Below are positions 27,421 through 38,225 of a stretch of 55,333 nt of DNA, piece by piece. The notes beneath the pieces were generated by a model. It had not been told where the DNA came from, searched no databases, and worked only from the letters and a program-made list of their open reading frames with translations. Within the stretch, counting starts at the first letter, position 1. Each line of letters starts with the position of its first letter. A program made the translations under genes and the position numbers. Origin of the DNA: Candidatus Auribacterota bacterium (GTDB lineage: Bacteria; Auribacterota; Ancaeobacteria; Ancaeobacterales; Ancaeobacteraceae). The stretch is from NCBI GenBank assembly GCA_022711655.1, contig JAKLEM010000011.1, forward strand, positions 1 through 55,333. Reading direction: 5' to 3'.

Positions 27421-28671
27421 ATGCTTATCGTACAGAAATACGGCGGGTCTTCGGTCGGCAATCCGGAACGGATCAAGAACGTCGCGAGACGGATCATCGA
27501 GACCAAGCGCGCCGGCAACGACGTCGTGGTCGTCGTTTCCGCCATGGGCGACACGACCGACGACCTGATAACGCTCGCAGACCAGATCACCGACGACCCG
27601 TCCGAGCGCGAGATGGACATGCTGCTGTCGACGGGGGAGCAGATCTCGATCGCGCTCCTGGCCATGGCGATACAGACGATGGGCGAGGAGGCGATCTCGT
27701 TCACCGGCGCCCAGGTCGGGATCATGACCGACAGCATCCACAGCAAGGCGAAGATCGTCGACGTCAAGGGTTCCGGCAAGATGCGCGCCGAGCTGAAGAA
27801 GGGGAAGATCGTGATCGTCGCCGGATTCCAGGGGATCGACAAGGATTTCAACATAACGACGCTCGGCCGCGGCGGCTCGGACACGACGGCGGTCGCCCTT
27901 GCTGCGGCGCTCAAGGCCGACGAATGCGAGATCTTTACCGACGTCGACGGCGTCTATACCACCGACCCGCGGATCGTGTCTGAGGCGACCAAGCTCGACG
28001 TGATCGCATACGACGAGATGCTCGAGATGGCGAGCCTCGGCGCGAAGGTGATGCACTCGCGGTCGATCGAGATGGCGAAGAAATACGGCGTGGTCATCCA
28101 TGTCCGTTCGAGCTTCAATAAGGTCAAAGGGACGTTAATCCAGGAGGAGGATGCGCAGATGGAAAATATCGTGGTGCGGGGCGTCGCCCTCAACAAAGAC
28201 GAAGCGAAAATAACGATCTCGCGGGTGCCCGACAGGCCGGGCATTGCCGCCAAGATCTTCAAGATGATCGCCGAGGGGAACGTCAACATCGACATGATCA
28301 TCCAGAACGTGAGCGAGAAGGGCTTCACGGACATCTCGTTCACGGTGCTCAAGGAAGAGCTCAAAAAGGCGCGCAAGGTCCTCGACCGGATCGCGGCGGA
28401 CGTCGGGGCGTCGGGCGTGACGTACGGCGACAACATGGCGAAGGTGTCTATCGTCGGCGTCGGGATGCGGAGCCATACCGGCATCGCGTCGGCGATGTTC
28501 GAGGCGCTCGCCTCAAAAGGGATCAATATCGAGATGATCAGCACCTCGGAGATCAAGGTCTCCTGCGTGATCGACAGTAAGGACGCCGAAAAGGCGGTCA
28601 AGGCGATACACGACAAGTTCAAGCTCGGCGGCAAGAAGGTGATGAAGGAGAAGATTTCCGCAGCAAAGTAA
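27421..28671 (+). CDS. lysC: Aspartate kinase
   Basis: 416 residues; phosphorylates aspartate, the first step toward lysine, threonine and methionine. The N-terminal kinase signature VQKYGGSSV, the TTLGRGGSDTTAVALA loop and FTDVDGVYTTDPR are present. Two ACT domains follow (KITISRVPDRPGIAAKIF and KVSIVGVGMRSHTGIAS), so allosteric control by lysine and/or threonine is expected. AAGGAG precedes the ATG. It supplies aspartyl phosphate to the homoserine branch coded just upstream. Confidence 0.96.
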   Translation: MLIVQKYGGSSVGNPERIKNVARRIIETKRAGNDVVVVVSAMGDTTDDLITLADQITDDPSEREMDMLLSTGEQISIALLAMAIQTMGEEAISFTGAQVGIMTDSIHSKAKIVDVKGSGKMRAELKKGKIVIVAGFQGIDKDFNITTLGRGGSDTTAVALAAALKADECEIFTDVDGVYTTDPRIVSEATKLDVIAYDEMLEMASLGAKVMHSRSIEMAKKYGVVIHVRSSFNKVKGTLIQEEDAQMENIVVRGVALNKDEAKITISRVPDRPGIAAKIFKMIAEGNVNIDMIIQNVSEKGFTDISFTVLKEELKKARKVLDRIAADVGASGVTYGDNMAKVSIVGVGMRSHTGIASAMFEALASKGINIEMISTSEIKVSCVIDSKDAEKAVKAIHDKFKLGGKKVMKEKISAAK

Positions 28672-28689
28672 TTGAAAGCAGGTACGATC

Positions 28690-30255
<1,566 letters not shown>

Positions 30256-30281
30256 TTAACTGAGCGATGTAACGCTTGTTG

Positions 30282-30369
30282 TCGAATGACGAATGTCCGA
30301 TGAACTAAATACCAACATGGTAATTCATAATAATTCCTTGTTGGTCATTGGATAATTGGCCATTGGCCG
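30282..30369. repeat. Degenerate short intergenic repeats before valS
   Basis: The gap holds CGAATGA/CGAATGT/CCGATGA-type units (30282-30304), an imperfect inverted repeat with arms CCAACA...TGTTGG (30312-30344), and a run of TTGG-based units (TTGGTCA, TTGGATAA, TTGGCCA, TTGGCC; 30341-30369). It is AT-richer than its neighbours. No T-box core was seen. Confidence 0.5.
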
Positions 30370-30385
30370 TTTCTTGCATGATCCC

Positions 30386-33076
30386 ATGACCGAACTTTCC
30401 AAACAATACAATCCCAAAGACGTCGAAGACCGGCTGATGAACTTCTGGCTCGACGGGAAGTGCTCGCACGCCGAGGTGTCGGACGGCGGAAAGCCCTACT
30501 CGATCGTGATCCCGCCGCCGAACATCACCGGCGTCCTCCACATGGGGCACGCCCTGAACAACACCATCCAGGACGTCCTGACGCGATGGAAGCGGATGGA
30601 GGGGATGAACACCCTTTGGATGCCGGGGACCGACCATGCCGGCATCGCGACGCAGAACGTGGTCGAGAAGAAGCTCGCCCACGCCAAGACCTCCCGCCGG
30701 GACCTGGGCCGCGAAAAGTTCGTCGAGAAGGTTTGGGAGTGGCGCAAGGAGTACGGCAGCACGATCATCAGCCAGCTCAAGCGTCTCGGCTGTTCCTGCG
30801 ACTGGGAGCGCGAGCGGTTCACGATGGACGAGGGGCTGAGTAACGCCGTCGGCGAGGTCTTCATCCGACTCTACGATAAGGGTCTGATCTACCGCGGCAA
30901 TTACATCATCAACTGGTGTCCCCGCTGCCAGACGGCGCTGTCCGACGAAGAGGCGGAGCACCGCGAGCTCGACGGCGCGCTCTACCACATCAAATACCAC
31001 ATCGACGGCTCCAAGGAGACGATAACCGTCGCGACGACGCGCCCCGAGACGATGCTCGGCGACGTCGCCGTCGCCGTCAGCCCGAAGGACGAGCGCTACA
31101 AGCACCTGGTCGGCAAGACGATCATCCTGCCGATCCTGAACCGGAAGCTGAAGGTGATCGTCGACGATCTCGTTGATCCGGCCTTCGGGACCGGTATCGT
31201 CAAGGTGACGCCGGCTCACGACCCGAACGATTTCGACATGGGGACCCGCCACAAGCTCGAGCCGATCAACGTCATGAACGATGACGGCACGATGAACGAG
31301 AACGCCGGCGAAGAGTACGAGGGGATGGACCGGTTCGAGGCTCGCGAGGCGATCGTCCTCGACCTCAAGGAGCGCAAGCTCCTGGCGAAGATCGATCCGC
31401 ACAAGCACGCGGTCGGCCACTGCTACCGCTGTCACACCGTCGTCGAACCGCGGCTCTCGCTGCAGTGGTTCGTGAAGATGAAGCCGCTGGCGGAAGAGTC
31501 GCTCAAGGCATTCCATCAGAAGAAATTCCAGTTCTATCCGGCGCGCTGGAACAAGGTCTTTCAGGACTGGATGGAGAACATCCGCGACTGGTGCATATCC
31601 CGGCAGATCTGGTGGGGGCACCGCATACCGGTCTATTACTGCGACGCATGCCTTGAAAAGGCGGGTGCGAAGGCCGGCAAGACCGACGGTATCATTGTCT
31701 CGAAGACGAAGCCCGAGAAGTGCCCGGCATGCGGATCGACGGCACTCCGCCAGGACGAGGATGTCCTCGACACCTGGTTCTCGTCGTGGCTCTGGCCGTT
31801 CTCGACCTTCGGCTGGCCCGCGAAGACCCCGGAGTTGTCGTTCTATTATCCCACGAGCGCGCTCGTCACCGCTCAGGAGATCATCTTCTTCTGGGTGGCG
31901 CGGATGATCATGGCGGGGATCGAGTTCATGGGCGACGTCCCGTTCCGCGACATCTACATCCACGGGACGGTGCGCGACGACACCGGCACCAAGATGAGCA
32001 AGTCGCTCGGCAACGTCATCGACCCGCTCGAGATCATCGAGAAATTCGGCGCCGACGCGCTGCGCTTCAGCATCATCATGATCACGTCCCAGGGGCAGGA
32101 CGTCTTCCTCTCCGAGGACAAGTTCGAGATCGGCCGGAACTTCGCCAACAAGATCTGGAACGCGTCGCGTTTCCTCCTGATGAACCTCGAGGGGGTGAAG
32201 GACGCCGATCTGGGCGCCTATCGAAACCGGCTGTCGATCGAAGACCGCTACATACTCGGCCGGCTCAACGCGGCCGTCAGGGACACGACGCGGGCGCTGC
32301 AGGAATACCGCTTCAACGAGGCGTGCCGCGTCATCTACGACTTTTTCTGGCATTATTACTGCGACCGCTACATCGAGTCGGCGAAGCTCGACCTCTACGG
32401 CGAGGACCCGGCGGTGAAGGAAAAGACCCGCGCGGTCCTTATGCATGTCCTCACGTCGGTGCTCAAGCTGCTCCACCCGTTCATGCCGTATATCACCGAA
32501 GAGATCTGGCAGAAGCTGCGGGAGGGGATGGGCGCGGCGGGACTGACGATCATGCGCGAGCCGTGGCCCCGGGCGGACGAGACGCTGATCGACGAGAAGG
32601 TCGTCGCCCAGGTGGAGCGGAAGTACGAGCTGATCCGCGTCGGCCGCAACCTCAGGACGGAATGCAACATCCCCCCGGGTGTCGAATGCGATTTCGTCTT
32701 CAAGATCTCCGACCCTGCCCAGGCGGCGTTTATCGAAAGCGAGCGCGTGAGCGTCGTCAGGCAGCTCAAGGCGAAGCGTCTCGATATCCTGGCCGAGTTC
32801 ACTCCGGACCGGCCGATGATGTCCGGCGTCAGCGACAGCGGCACGGTCTACCTGTCGCTCGAAGGGAATATCGACATCGAGGCGGAAAAAGAGCGTCTCC
32901 GGAAGTCGATGCAGAAGATCGGCGAGGGGATCGAGGGGATCAACAAGAAGCTGACGAACCGCGCCTTCGTCGAGCGCGCCCCCAAAGAGATCATCGCGCG
33001 CGAAGAAGAGCGCAAGAAAGAGCTCGAAGAAAAGCTCGCCAAGATAGAGAAGAACCTCAGCCTTCTCGGCGCATAG
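30386..33076 (+). CDS. valS: Valine--tRNA ligase
   Basis: 896 residues; a class Ia synthetase charging tRNA-Val. The HIGH-type motif is PNITGVLHMGHAL near 45, followed by the WMPGTDHAGIATQ region, an editing domain with TTRPETMLGD, and the KMSKSLGN loop near 540. A C-terminal coiled coil (AEKERLRKSMQKI...) is the tRNA-binding arm. I chose the ATG giving MTELSKQYNPKDVE, the usual start; ten further upstream codons fall in the repeat-like gap. Zinc-type cysteine clusters (CDACLEKAG..., CPAC) are present in the catalytic domain. Confidence 0.97.
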   Translation: MTELSKQYNPKDVEDRLMNFWLDGKCSHAEVSDGGKPYSIVIPPPNITGVLHMGHALNNTIQDVLTRWKRMEGMNTLWMPGTDHAGIATQNVVEKKLAHAKTSRRDLGREKFVEKVWEWRKEYGSTIISQLKRLGCSCDWERERFTMDEGLSNAVGEVFIRLYDKGLIYRGNYIINWCPRCQTALSDEEAEHRELDGALYHIKYHIDGSKETITVATTRPETMLGDVAVAVSPKDERYKHLVGKTIILPILNRKLKVIVDDLVDPAFGTGIVKVTPAHDPNDFDMGTRHKLEPINVMNDDGTMNENAGEEYEGMDRFEAREAIVLDLKERKLLAKIDPHKHAVGHCYRCHTVVEPRLSLQWFVKMKPLAEESLKAFHQKKFQFYPARWNKVFQDWMENIRDWCISRQIWWGHRIPVYYCDACLEKAGAKAGKTDGIIVSKTKPEKCPACGSTALRQDEDVLDTWFSSWLWPFSTFGWPAKTPELSFYYPTSALVTAQEIIFFWVARMIMAGIEFMGDVPFRDIYIHGTVRDDTGTKMSKSLGNVIDPLEIIEKFGADALRFSIIMITSQGQDVFLSEDKFEIGRNFANKIWNASRFLLMNLEGVKDADLGAYRNRLSIEDRYILGRLNAAVRDTTRALQEYRFNEACRVIYDFFWHYYCDRYIESAKLDLYGEDPAVKEKTRAVLMHVLTSVLKLLHPFMPYITEEIWQKLREGMGAAGLTIMREPWPRADETLIDEKVVAQVERKYELIRVGRNLRTECNIPPGVECDFVFKISDPAQAAFIESERVSVVRQLKAKRLDILAEFTPDRPMMSGVSDSGTVYLSLEGNIDIEAEKERLRKSMQKIGEGIEGINKKLTNRAFVERAPKEIIAREEERKKELEEKLAKIEKNLSLLGA

Positions 33077-33100
33077 CGCAGCATTGCAGGATGTCTCCCC

Positions 33101-33523
33101 GTGGTCATTTTTTCCGTCAGCCCCGATAAAGCAAAAGCCCTTCAGGACCGGATGTCTGCGCTCGGTATCCGCGAATGCGACCTGCGCGAAGGGTTCGTCC
33201 GCTCGAGCGGACGCGGCGGGCAGAACGTCAACAAGGTCTCGACCTGCGTCCATATCAAGCACCTTCCCACCGGCGTCGAAGTGAAGTGCGGCAGCGAGCG
33301 CTCCCAGGCGCTGAACCGGTATATCGCGCGCCGGCGTCTCGCCGATAAGATCGACGAGATGGTCAGGGGCCGCGCGTCCGACGAGCGCCAGCGCATCGAG
33401 AAGCTGCGCCGGCAGAAGCGGCGCCGCTCGCGGCGGTCGAAAGAGCGCATGCTGGAGCTGAAGAAACGTCAGGGGCAGAAAAAAGAGTCACGAAAAGAGG
33501 TCCGGCGCGATGGCGACGTTTGA
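33101..33523 (+). CDS. Stand-alone GGQ-domain protein, peptide chain release factor-like
   Basis: 140 residues. G39-G40-Q41 in [14 protein letters not shown] is the peptidyl-tRNA hydrolysis motif of class I release factors. There is no codon-recognition domain, and the C-terminus is a strongly basic tail ([12 protein letters not shown]), as in ArfB/YaeJ and related ribosome-rescue factors. It likely frees stalled ribosomes by a stop-codon-independent route; a specialised release factor (PrfH-like) is the alternative. The start is GTG. It overlaps uvrB by 14 bases. Confidence 0.82.
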   Translation: MVIFSVSPDKAKALQDRMSALGIRECDLREGFVRSSGRGGQNVNKVSTCVHIKHLPTGVEVKCGSERSQALNRYIARRRLADKIDEMVRGRASDERQRIEKLRRQKRRRSRRSKERMLELKKRQGQKKESRKEVRRDGDV

Positions 33524-35516
33524 GCTCACCACCGACATGAAGCCGATGGGCGACCAGCCCGAGGCGATCGACGCGCTGACGGCGGGCGTCGCGAAGGGAA
33601 CGCAATACCAGACGCTCCTCGGCGTGACCGGCTCCGGCAAGACCTTCACGGTCGCGAACGTTATAGCGAACGTCAACCGGCCGACCCTCGTCATCTCGCA
33701 TAACAAGACCCTCGCCGCCCAGCTTTACTGCGAGCTGAAGTCGTTTTTCCCGAAGAACGCGGTCGAGTACTTCATTAGCTATTACGACTATTACCAGCCC
33801 GAGGCCTATATACCGCAGACCGACACCTATATCGAGAAAGACGCGTCGATCAACGACGAGCTCGAGCGCCTCCGGCTTGCCGCGACCAGCTCGCTCCTGA
33901 CGCGCCGCGACACGATCGTCGTCGCCAGCGTGTCGTGCATCTACGGTTTGGGGTCCAAGGAGGACTTTCAGGAGATGATGCTCCTGGTCCGCGTCGGGGA
34001 AGAGATGTGCCGCACGGAGATCCTCAAGAAGCTCGTCGACGTGCAGTACGAGCGCAACGATATCGATTTCGCGCGCGGGAAGTTCAGGGTGCGCGGCGAG
34101 ACGGTCGAGGTCTTTCCCGCCTACAGCGAGCAGGCCGTGAGGATCGAGCTCGCGGAAGACACGGTTTCCCGGATATCCTTCATAGACCCGTTGACGGGGA
34201 AGATCCTCGGCGTGACCGATGCGGCGACGATCTATCCGGCGAAACACTTCGTGACGCCGTACCGCAAGATCGAGGCGGCGATGGGCGACATCCAGGGCGA
34301 GCTCGAGGAGCGGCTACGCTATTTCAAGGCGAACAACAAGCTGCTCGAAGCGCAGCGGCTCGAGATGCGCACCCGATACGATATCGAGATGCTCCGCGAG
34401 ATCGGCTATTGCCAGGGGGTGGAGAACTATTCGCGCCACCTGAGCGGCCGGCAGGCGGGCGAGCGCCCCTCGACGCTGATCGATTTCTTCCCCGACGATT
34501 ACCTCGTCGTGATCGACGAGTCCCACGTCACCGTCCCTCAGATCCGGGGGATGTACAACGGCGACCGGTCGCGCAAGGAGACGCTGGTCGAGCACGGCTT
34601 CCGCCTCCCCTCGGCGCTCGACAACCGGCCGCTCAACTTCGCCGAGTTCGAGACGATGTTGAAGCAGGCGATCTTCGTCTCGGCGACGCCGGGGCCGTAC
34701 GAGCTCCAGCGTTGCCCGAAGCCGGTGGAACAGCTGGTCAGGCCGACCGGGCTTATCGACCCCCTGATCACGGTGAAGCCGCTCGCGGGGGAGATCGACG
34801 ACCTGATCGGCGAGATCAGGAAGCGGATCGAGAAGCGCCAGCGGGTGCTGGTGACGACCCTGACCAAGCGCTCCTCCGAGGACCTCACCGACTATTTACG
34901 CGCGCTCGGCATTAAGGTAAAATACCTCCACTCGGAGATCGACGCGCTTTCGCGGGTCGACATCCTGGGGGGGCTTCGCAAGAAGGAGTTCGATGTCCTG
35001 GTCGGCATCAACCTGCTCAGGGAAGGGCTTGACCTCCCCGAGGTGTCGCTGGTGGCGATCCTCGACGCCGACAAGGAAGGGTTCCTCCGTTCCGAGACGT
35101 CGCTGGTGCAGACGGCGGGCCGCGCGGCTCGCCACATCGACGGCGAGGTGATCATGTACGCTGACAAGATCACCAACTCAATGCGCCGGGCGATCGACAT
35201 CACCGGCTACCGCAGAGAGAAACAGCTCGCCTATAACCGCGATAACAATATCACGCCGCGGAGCGTCGAGAAGGCGATACGCGACGAGATGTCGCTTATC
35301 GGCAAGGCCGAGTCGCTCGTGGAAGACGTGATGAGGAAGGCGGGCGACGATTTCGACCTGCACGAGGTCCTTTTCGAGATGAACCGCGAGATGAAGGAGG
35401 CGGCCGAGAATCTCGAGTATGAGCGCGCGGCGAAGCTCAGGGACCAGATAAAAGAGATCAAGATGTCGCGGCTGTTCAAAAAGAAAAGAGCGGCGGGTAA
35501 ACAAAACAGGCAGTAG
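33510..35516 (+). CDS. uvrB: UvrABC system protein B
   Basis: 668 residues; the helicase-like damage-verification subunit of nucleotide excision repair. Walker A is G38-V-T-G-S-G-K-T45. The [12 protein letters not shown] beta-hairpin motif that clamps [12 protein letters not shown] (motif II), SATPGPYE and the C-terminal UVR coiled coil ([24 protein letters not shown]) are all present. Length is standard. The ATG lies inside the end of the GGQ gene, so the two are probably translationally coupled. No uvrA or uvrC is in the window. Confidence 0.97.
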   Translation: MATFELTTDMKPMGDQPEAIDALTAGVAKGTQYQTLLGVTGSGKTFTVANVIANVNRPTLVISHNKTLAAQLYCELKSFFPKNAVEYFISYYDYYQPEAYIPQTDTYIEKDASINDELERLRLAATSSLLTRRDTIVVASVSCIYGLGSKEDFQEMMLLVRVGEEMCRTEILKKLVDVQYERNDIDFARGKFRVRGETVEVFPAYSEQAVRIELAEDTVSRISFIDPLTGKILGVTDAATIYPAKHFVTPYRKIEAAMGDIQGELEERLRYFKANNKLLEAQRLEMRTRYDIEMLREIGYCQGVENYSRHLSGRQAGERPSTLIDFFPDDYLVVIDESHVTVPQIRGMYNGDRSRKETLVEHGFRLPSALDNRPLNFAEFETMLKQAIFVSATPGPYELQRCPKPVEQLVRPTGLIDPLITVKPLAGEIDDLIGEIRKRIEKRQRVLVTTLTKRSSEDLTDYLRALGIKVKYLHSEIDALSRVDILGGLRKKEFDVLVGINLLREGLDLPEVSLVAILDADKEGFLRSETSLVQTAGRAARHIDGEVIMYADKITNSMRRAIDITGYRREKQLAYNRDNNITPRSVEKAIRDEMSLIGKAESLVEDVMRKAGDDFDLHEVLFEMNREMKEAAENLEYERAAKLRDQIKEIKMSRLFKKKRAAGKQNRQ

Positions 35517-35569
35517 GGGAACCCTTCGGGCTTCTCCTGCGCCGACGGTGAACGTAAGGGGATAGGCAG

Positions 35570-36433
35570 ATGACATTTATCGAAGAGCTCGATTTCAAGA
35601 TCGTCGATGCGATCGTTCAGGAGGCGCTCGCCGAGGACGTCGGCGGGGGCGACATCACGACCAACGCGCTTATACCGCACGACCTGGAATGCCGTGCGAC
35701 GGTCGCCGCGAAGCAGGACTGCGTTGTGGCCGGGGTGCCTGTCGCACTGGCGCTGCTCCGGTCGTTTGACCCGAGCGTGCGCGCCTCCGTCAGGTGCGCC
35801 GACGGCGGAACCGCGAAGGCGGGCGCCGAGCTGATGTCGCTTGAGGGCAGGGCGCGGTCGATCCTGACATGCGAGCGGACGCTCCTCAATTTCCTCCAGC
35901 GGCTGTCGGGGATCGCCACCTTGACGCGATGTTTTGTCGAAGCGTGCGGTACAAAGCGCGTGAAGATATTGGACACCCGTAAGACGACACCTTTGCTGCG
36001 CCACGTCGAGAAATACGCCGTCCGCGCCGGAGGGGGCGAGAACCACCGTATCGGGCTCTACGACCAGTTCCTGATCAAGGACAACCACCTGCACCTCATG
36101 GGAGAGATCGGCCCCAACCCGTTCGGGCGGGGCATAGCGGCGGCGAGAAAGCACGCCCCCGGGATCCCCGTCGAGGTGGAGATCGAGCGTATCGAAGAGA
36201 TCGACGCCGCGCTCGATGCGGGCGCCGATATCATCCTTTTCGATAATATGGCGCCGGAGACGCTCAAAGAGGCGGTGGCGATCGTGGGCGGCCGCGCGCT
36301 GACCGAGGCATCCGGAGGCATTACGCTCGATAACGTCCGTGAATACGCCGAGACCGGCGTCGACCGCATATCGGTCGGAGCGCTGACGCATTCGGCGAAG
36401 GCGATCGACATATCGCTCGATATCGTGGAATAG
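35570..36433 (+). CDS. nadC: Nicotinate-nucleotide diphosphorylase (carboxylating)
   Basis: 287 residues; makes nicotinate mononucleotide from quinolinate and PRPP in NAD synthesis. Signatures are EDVGGGDITTNALI, the RTLLNFLQRLSGIATLT stretch, LDTRKTTPLLR and VRAGGGENHRIGLYDQFLIKDNH, and the C-terminal EASGGITLDNVREYAETGVDRISVGALTHS. Length is typical. It heads a cofactor group nadC-birA-coaX. Confidence 0.95.
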   Translation: MTFIEELDFKIVDAIVQEALAEDVGGGDITTNALIPHDLECRATVAAKQDCVVAGVPVALALLRSFDPSVRASVRCADGGTAKAGAELMSLEGRARSILTCERTLLNFLQRLSGIATLTRCFVEACGTKRVKILDTRKTTPLLRHVEKYAVRAGGGENHRIGLYDQFLIKDNHLHLMGEIGPNPFGRGIAAARKHAPGIPVEVEIERIEEIDAALDAGADIILFDNMAPETLKEAVAIVGGRALTEASGGITLDNVREYAETGVDRISVGALTHSAKAIDISLDIVE

Positions 36434-36440
36434 TCCGTAC

Positions 36441-37418
36441 ATGTCCATAGACGAACAGCTTGTCAGGGTCCTCCACGAAAAAGGGGATCACTTTATTTCG
36501 GGCGAAGAGCTTGCCGAAACGCTCGGGGTGACCCGCACGGCGATCTGGAACCATATCAGCAGGCTCCGTGACTTGGGGTATACGATCGACGCGCTTCCGC
36601 ACCACGGCTACCGGCTGGCCGGTATCCCGGATAAAATGCTGCCCGACGAGATCCGCAATGTCCTGACCGCAGACAGTTTTGTCTCGAAGATACACGCATA
36701 CGATCGCGCCGATTCGACCAACGACATCGCGATGCGCCTCGCGGAAGGGGGCGCGCTCGAGGGCGAGCTCGTGGTCGCCGAGCAGCAGCTCAAGGGCCGC
36801 GGCCGCCTCGGCAGGAACTGGTTCTCTCCGAAGGGGAGCGGGCTGTGGCTTTCGCTGATACTGCGTCCTTCGTTGCCGCCGTCGGCGGCGCCGCAGGCGA
36901 CGCTTGCAGGGGCGGTCGCGGTTGCGAAGGCTATACGGGAGACGACGGGGTGCGAGGCGCACATCAAGTGGCCGAACGACGTCGTGATCAGAGGCCGCAA
37001 GGTCTGCGGTATCCTCACCGAGATGAGCTCGGACATGGATCGGATCAGGCATATCGTGCTCGGTATCGGCGTCAACGTGAACGTGGACGCCGGCGCCTTC
37101 CCGGATGAGCTGGCGGATATCGCAACCTCGCTTAAGATCGAGTCGGGCCGGGAGCTGTCCCGCCTTGCGTTACTCGGCGCGGTGATCCAGCGGTTCGAGG
37201 AAGGGTATCAGGAGATCCGGACCGGCGGGTTCGAGGCGTTGAAAGATGAATGGATCTCGCTTTGCGATACGGTCGGCAAGCATGTCCGCGTGACGGCCGA
37301 AGGCCGGGAGCTCGATGGGGTTGCCAGCGGCGTCGATTTTCGCGGGAATCTTGTTGTCCGTCTCCCGAACGGCATGAGCGAGCACATCATAAGCGGCGAC
37401 GTCGCCGTGATAGAGTAA
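36441..37418 (+). CDS. birA: Bifunctional biotin--[acetyl-CoA carboxylase] ligase / biotin operon repressor
   Basis: 325 residues. The N-terminal winged helix (about 1-60, SGEELAETLGVTRTAIWNHISRL) is a DNA-binding domain like that of E. coli BirA; the catalytic domain has the ATP-biotin loop QLKGRGRLGRNWFSPKGSGLWLS and the KWPNDVVIRGRKVCGIL signature. A C-terminal SH3-like domain completes the two-function type, so it probably both biotinylates carboxylase carrier protein and represses biotin genes. The start lies eight bases after nadC. Confidence 0.94.
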   Translation: MSIDEQLVRVLHEKGDHFISGEELAETLGVTRTAIWNHISRLRDLGYTIDALPHHGYRLAGIPDKMLPDEIRNVLTADSFVSKIHAYDRADSTNDIAMRLAEGGALEGELVVAEQQLKGRGRLGRNWFSPKGSGLWLSLILRPSLPPSAAPQATLAGAVAVAKAIRETTGCEAHIKWPNDVVIRGRKVCGILTEMSSDMDRIRHIVLGIGVNVNVDAGAFPDELADIATSLKIESGRELSRLALLGAVIQRFEEGYQEIRTGGFEALKDEWISLCDTVGKHVRVTAEGRELDGVASGVDFRGNLVVRLPNGMSEHIISGDVAVIE

Positions 37419-37442
37419 CCATACAACAAGACGGGGCAGGCA

Positions 37443-38225
37443 ATGAAGAGACGCAGCGATACGGTCGTGGTGATCGATGCGGGTAATACCAATACCCACA
37501 TCGGCGTGTTTCACGGTGAACTGTTGGCTGAGAAGATCGTGGTCCCCTCCGCGTCGGCGGCCCGGAAATTCGAGGAGGCCCTGGGTCGGCACGCGGCGAA
37601 GGGCTCGTCCGCGTTCGTCGTCGGGAGCGTGGTTCCGCGCGTGACGCGTATCCTGGAGGTCGTCTGTCATGAGCTGGCCGGGGAGAAGCCGCTCCTTGTC
37701 GATTATCGCCTGCCGCTCGGCATCAGGGTCACCTACCGGCATCCCGAAAAGCTCGGCGCAGACCGGATCGCCAACGTGATCGGCGGGTTCTCGCGCTACG
37801 GCGGGCCGCTCCTGGTCGTCGGCTTCGGCACGGCGATCACCTTCGACCTGGTCAACCGCCGCGGCGATTTCACCGGCGGGGCGATAGCGCCGGGCTTGTC
37901 GACGATGTACGCCTCCTTGCATGAAAAGACCGCGCAGCTGCCGCGCGTGGACGGCGGCGCGCTGAAGAAAGGGCAGGTCGGGCATGACACCCGCACCGCG
38001 ATCGAGTTCGGCATCGCCCACGGCGCGGACGGCGCGATCAAGGAGATCGTCAAGAATCTCAAGAGCTCCTGCGGCGCCAAGGTGCGTCTCAAGCTCGTCG
38101 CCACCGGGGGAGACGCGGAGTATTTCGCGAAGCGCCTCTCGATGTTCGATTATGTCGATCCCGACCTGACGCTGTACGGGCTCCGGGAGATCTTTCAGCG
38201 GGTCGCCGACTACAACAGGCTATGA
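37443..38225 (+). CDS. coaX: Type III pantothenate kinase
   Basis: 260 residues of the ASKHA fold; phosphorylates pantothenate in coenzyme A synthesis. IDAGNTNTHIGVF is the phosphate-1 motif, KLGADRIANVIGGFSRYG the family signature, and VVGFGTAITFDLV the second phosphate loop with GGAIAPGL following. Length matches CoaX. Its stop overlaps the next start (ATGA), so the downstream desulfurase is translationally coupled. Confidence 0.95.
   Translation: MKRRSDTVVVIDAGNTNTHIGVFHGELLAEKIVVPSASAARKFEEALGRHAAKGSSAFVVGSVVPRVTRILEVVCHELAGEKPLLVDYRLPLGIRVTYRHPEKLGADRIANVIGGFSRYGGPLLVVGFGTAITFDLVNRRGDFTGGAIAPGLSTMYASLHEKTAQLPRVDGGALKKGQVGHDTRTAIEFGIAHGADGAIKEIVKNLKSSCGAKVRLKLVATGGDAEYFAKRLSMFDYVDPDLTLYGLREIFQRVADYNRL

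Noticed and set aside
30256..30385. A T-box or other aminoacyl-tRNA-responsive leader before valS
   Set aside because: No T-box consensus or specifier stem could be found.
30305..33262. A minus-strand open frame of about 985 codons opposite valS
   Set aside because: valS on the plus strand has every class Ia synthetase motif; the antisense translation has no recognisable domain.
35514..35539. Hairpin after uvrB around CCCTTCGGG as a terminator
   Set aside because: The stem is imperfect and no T tract follows; nadC starts soon after.
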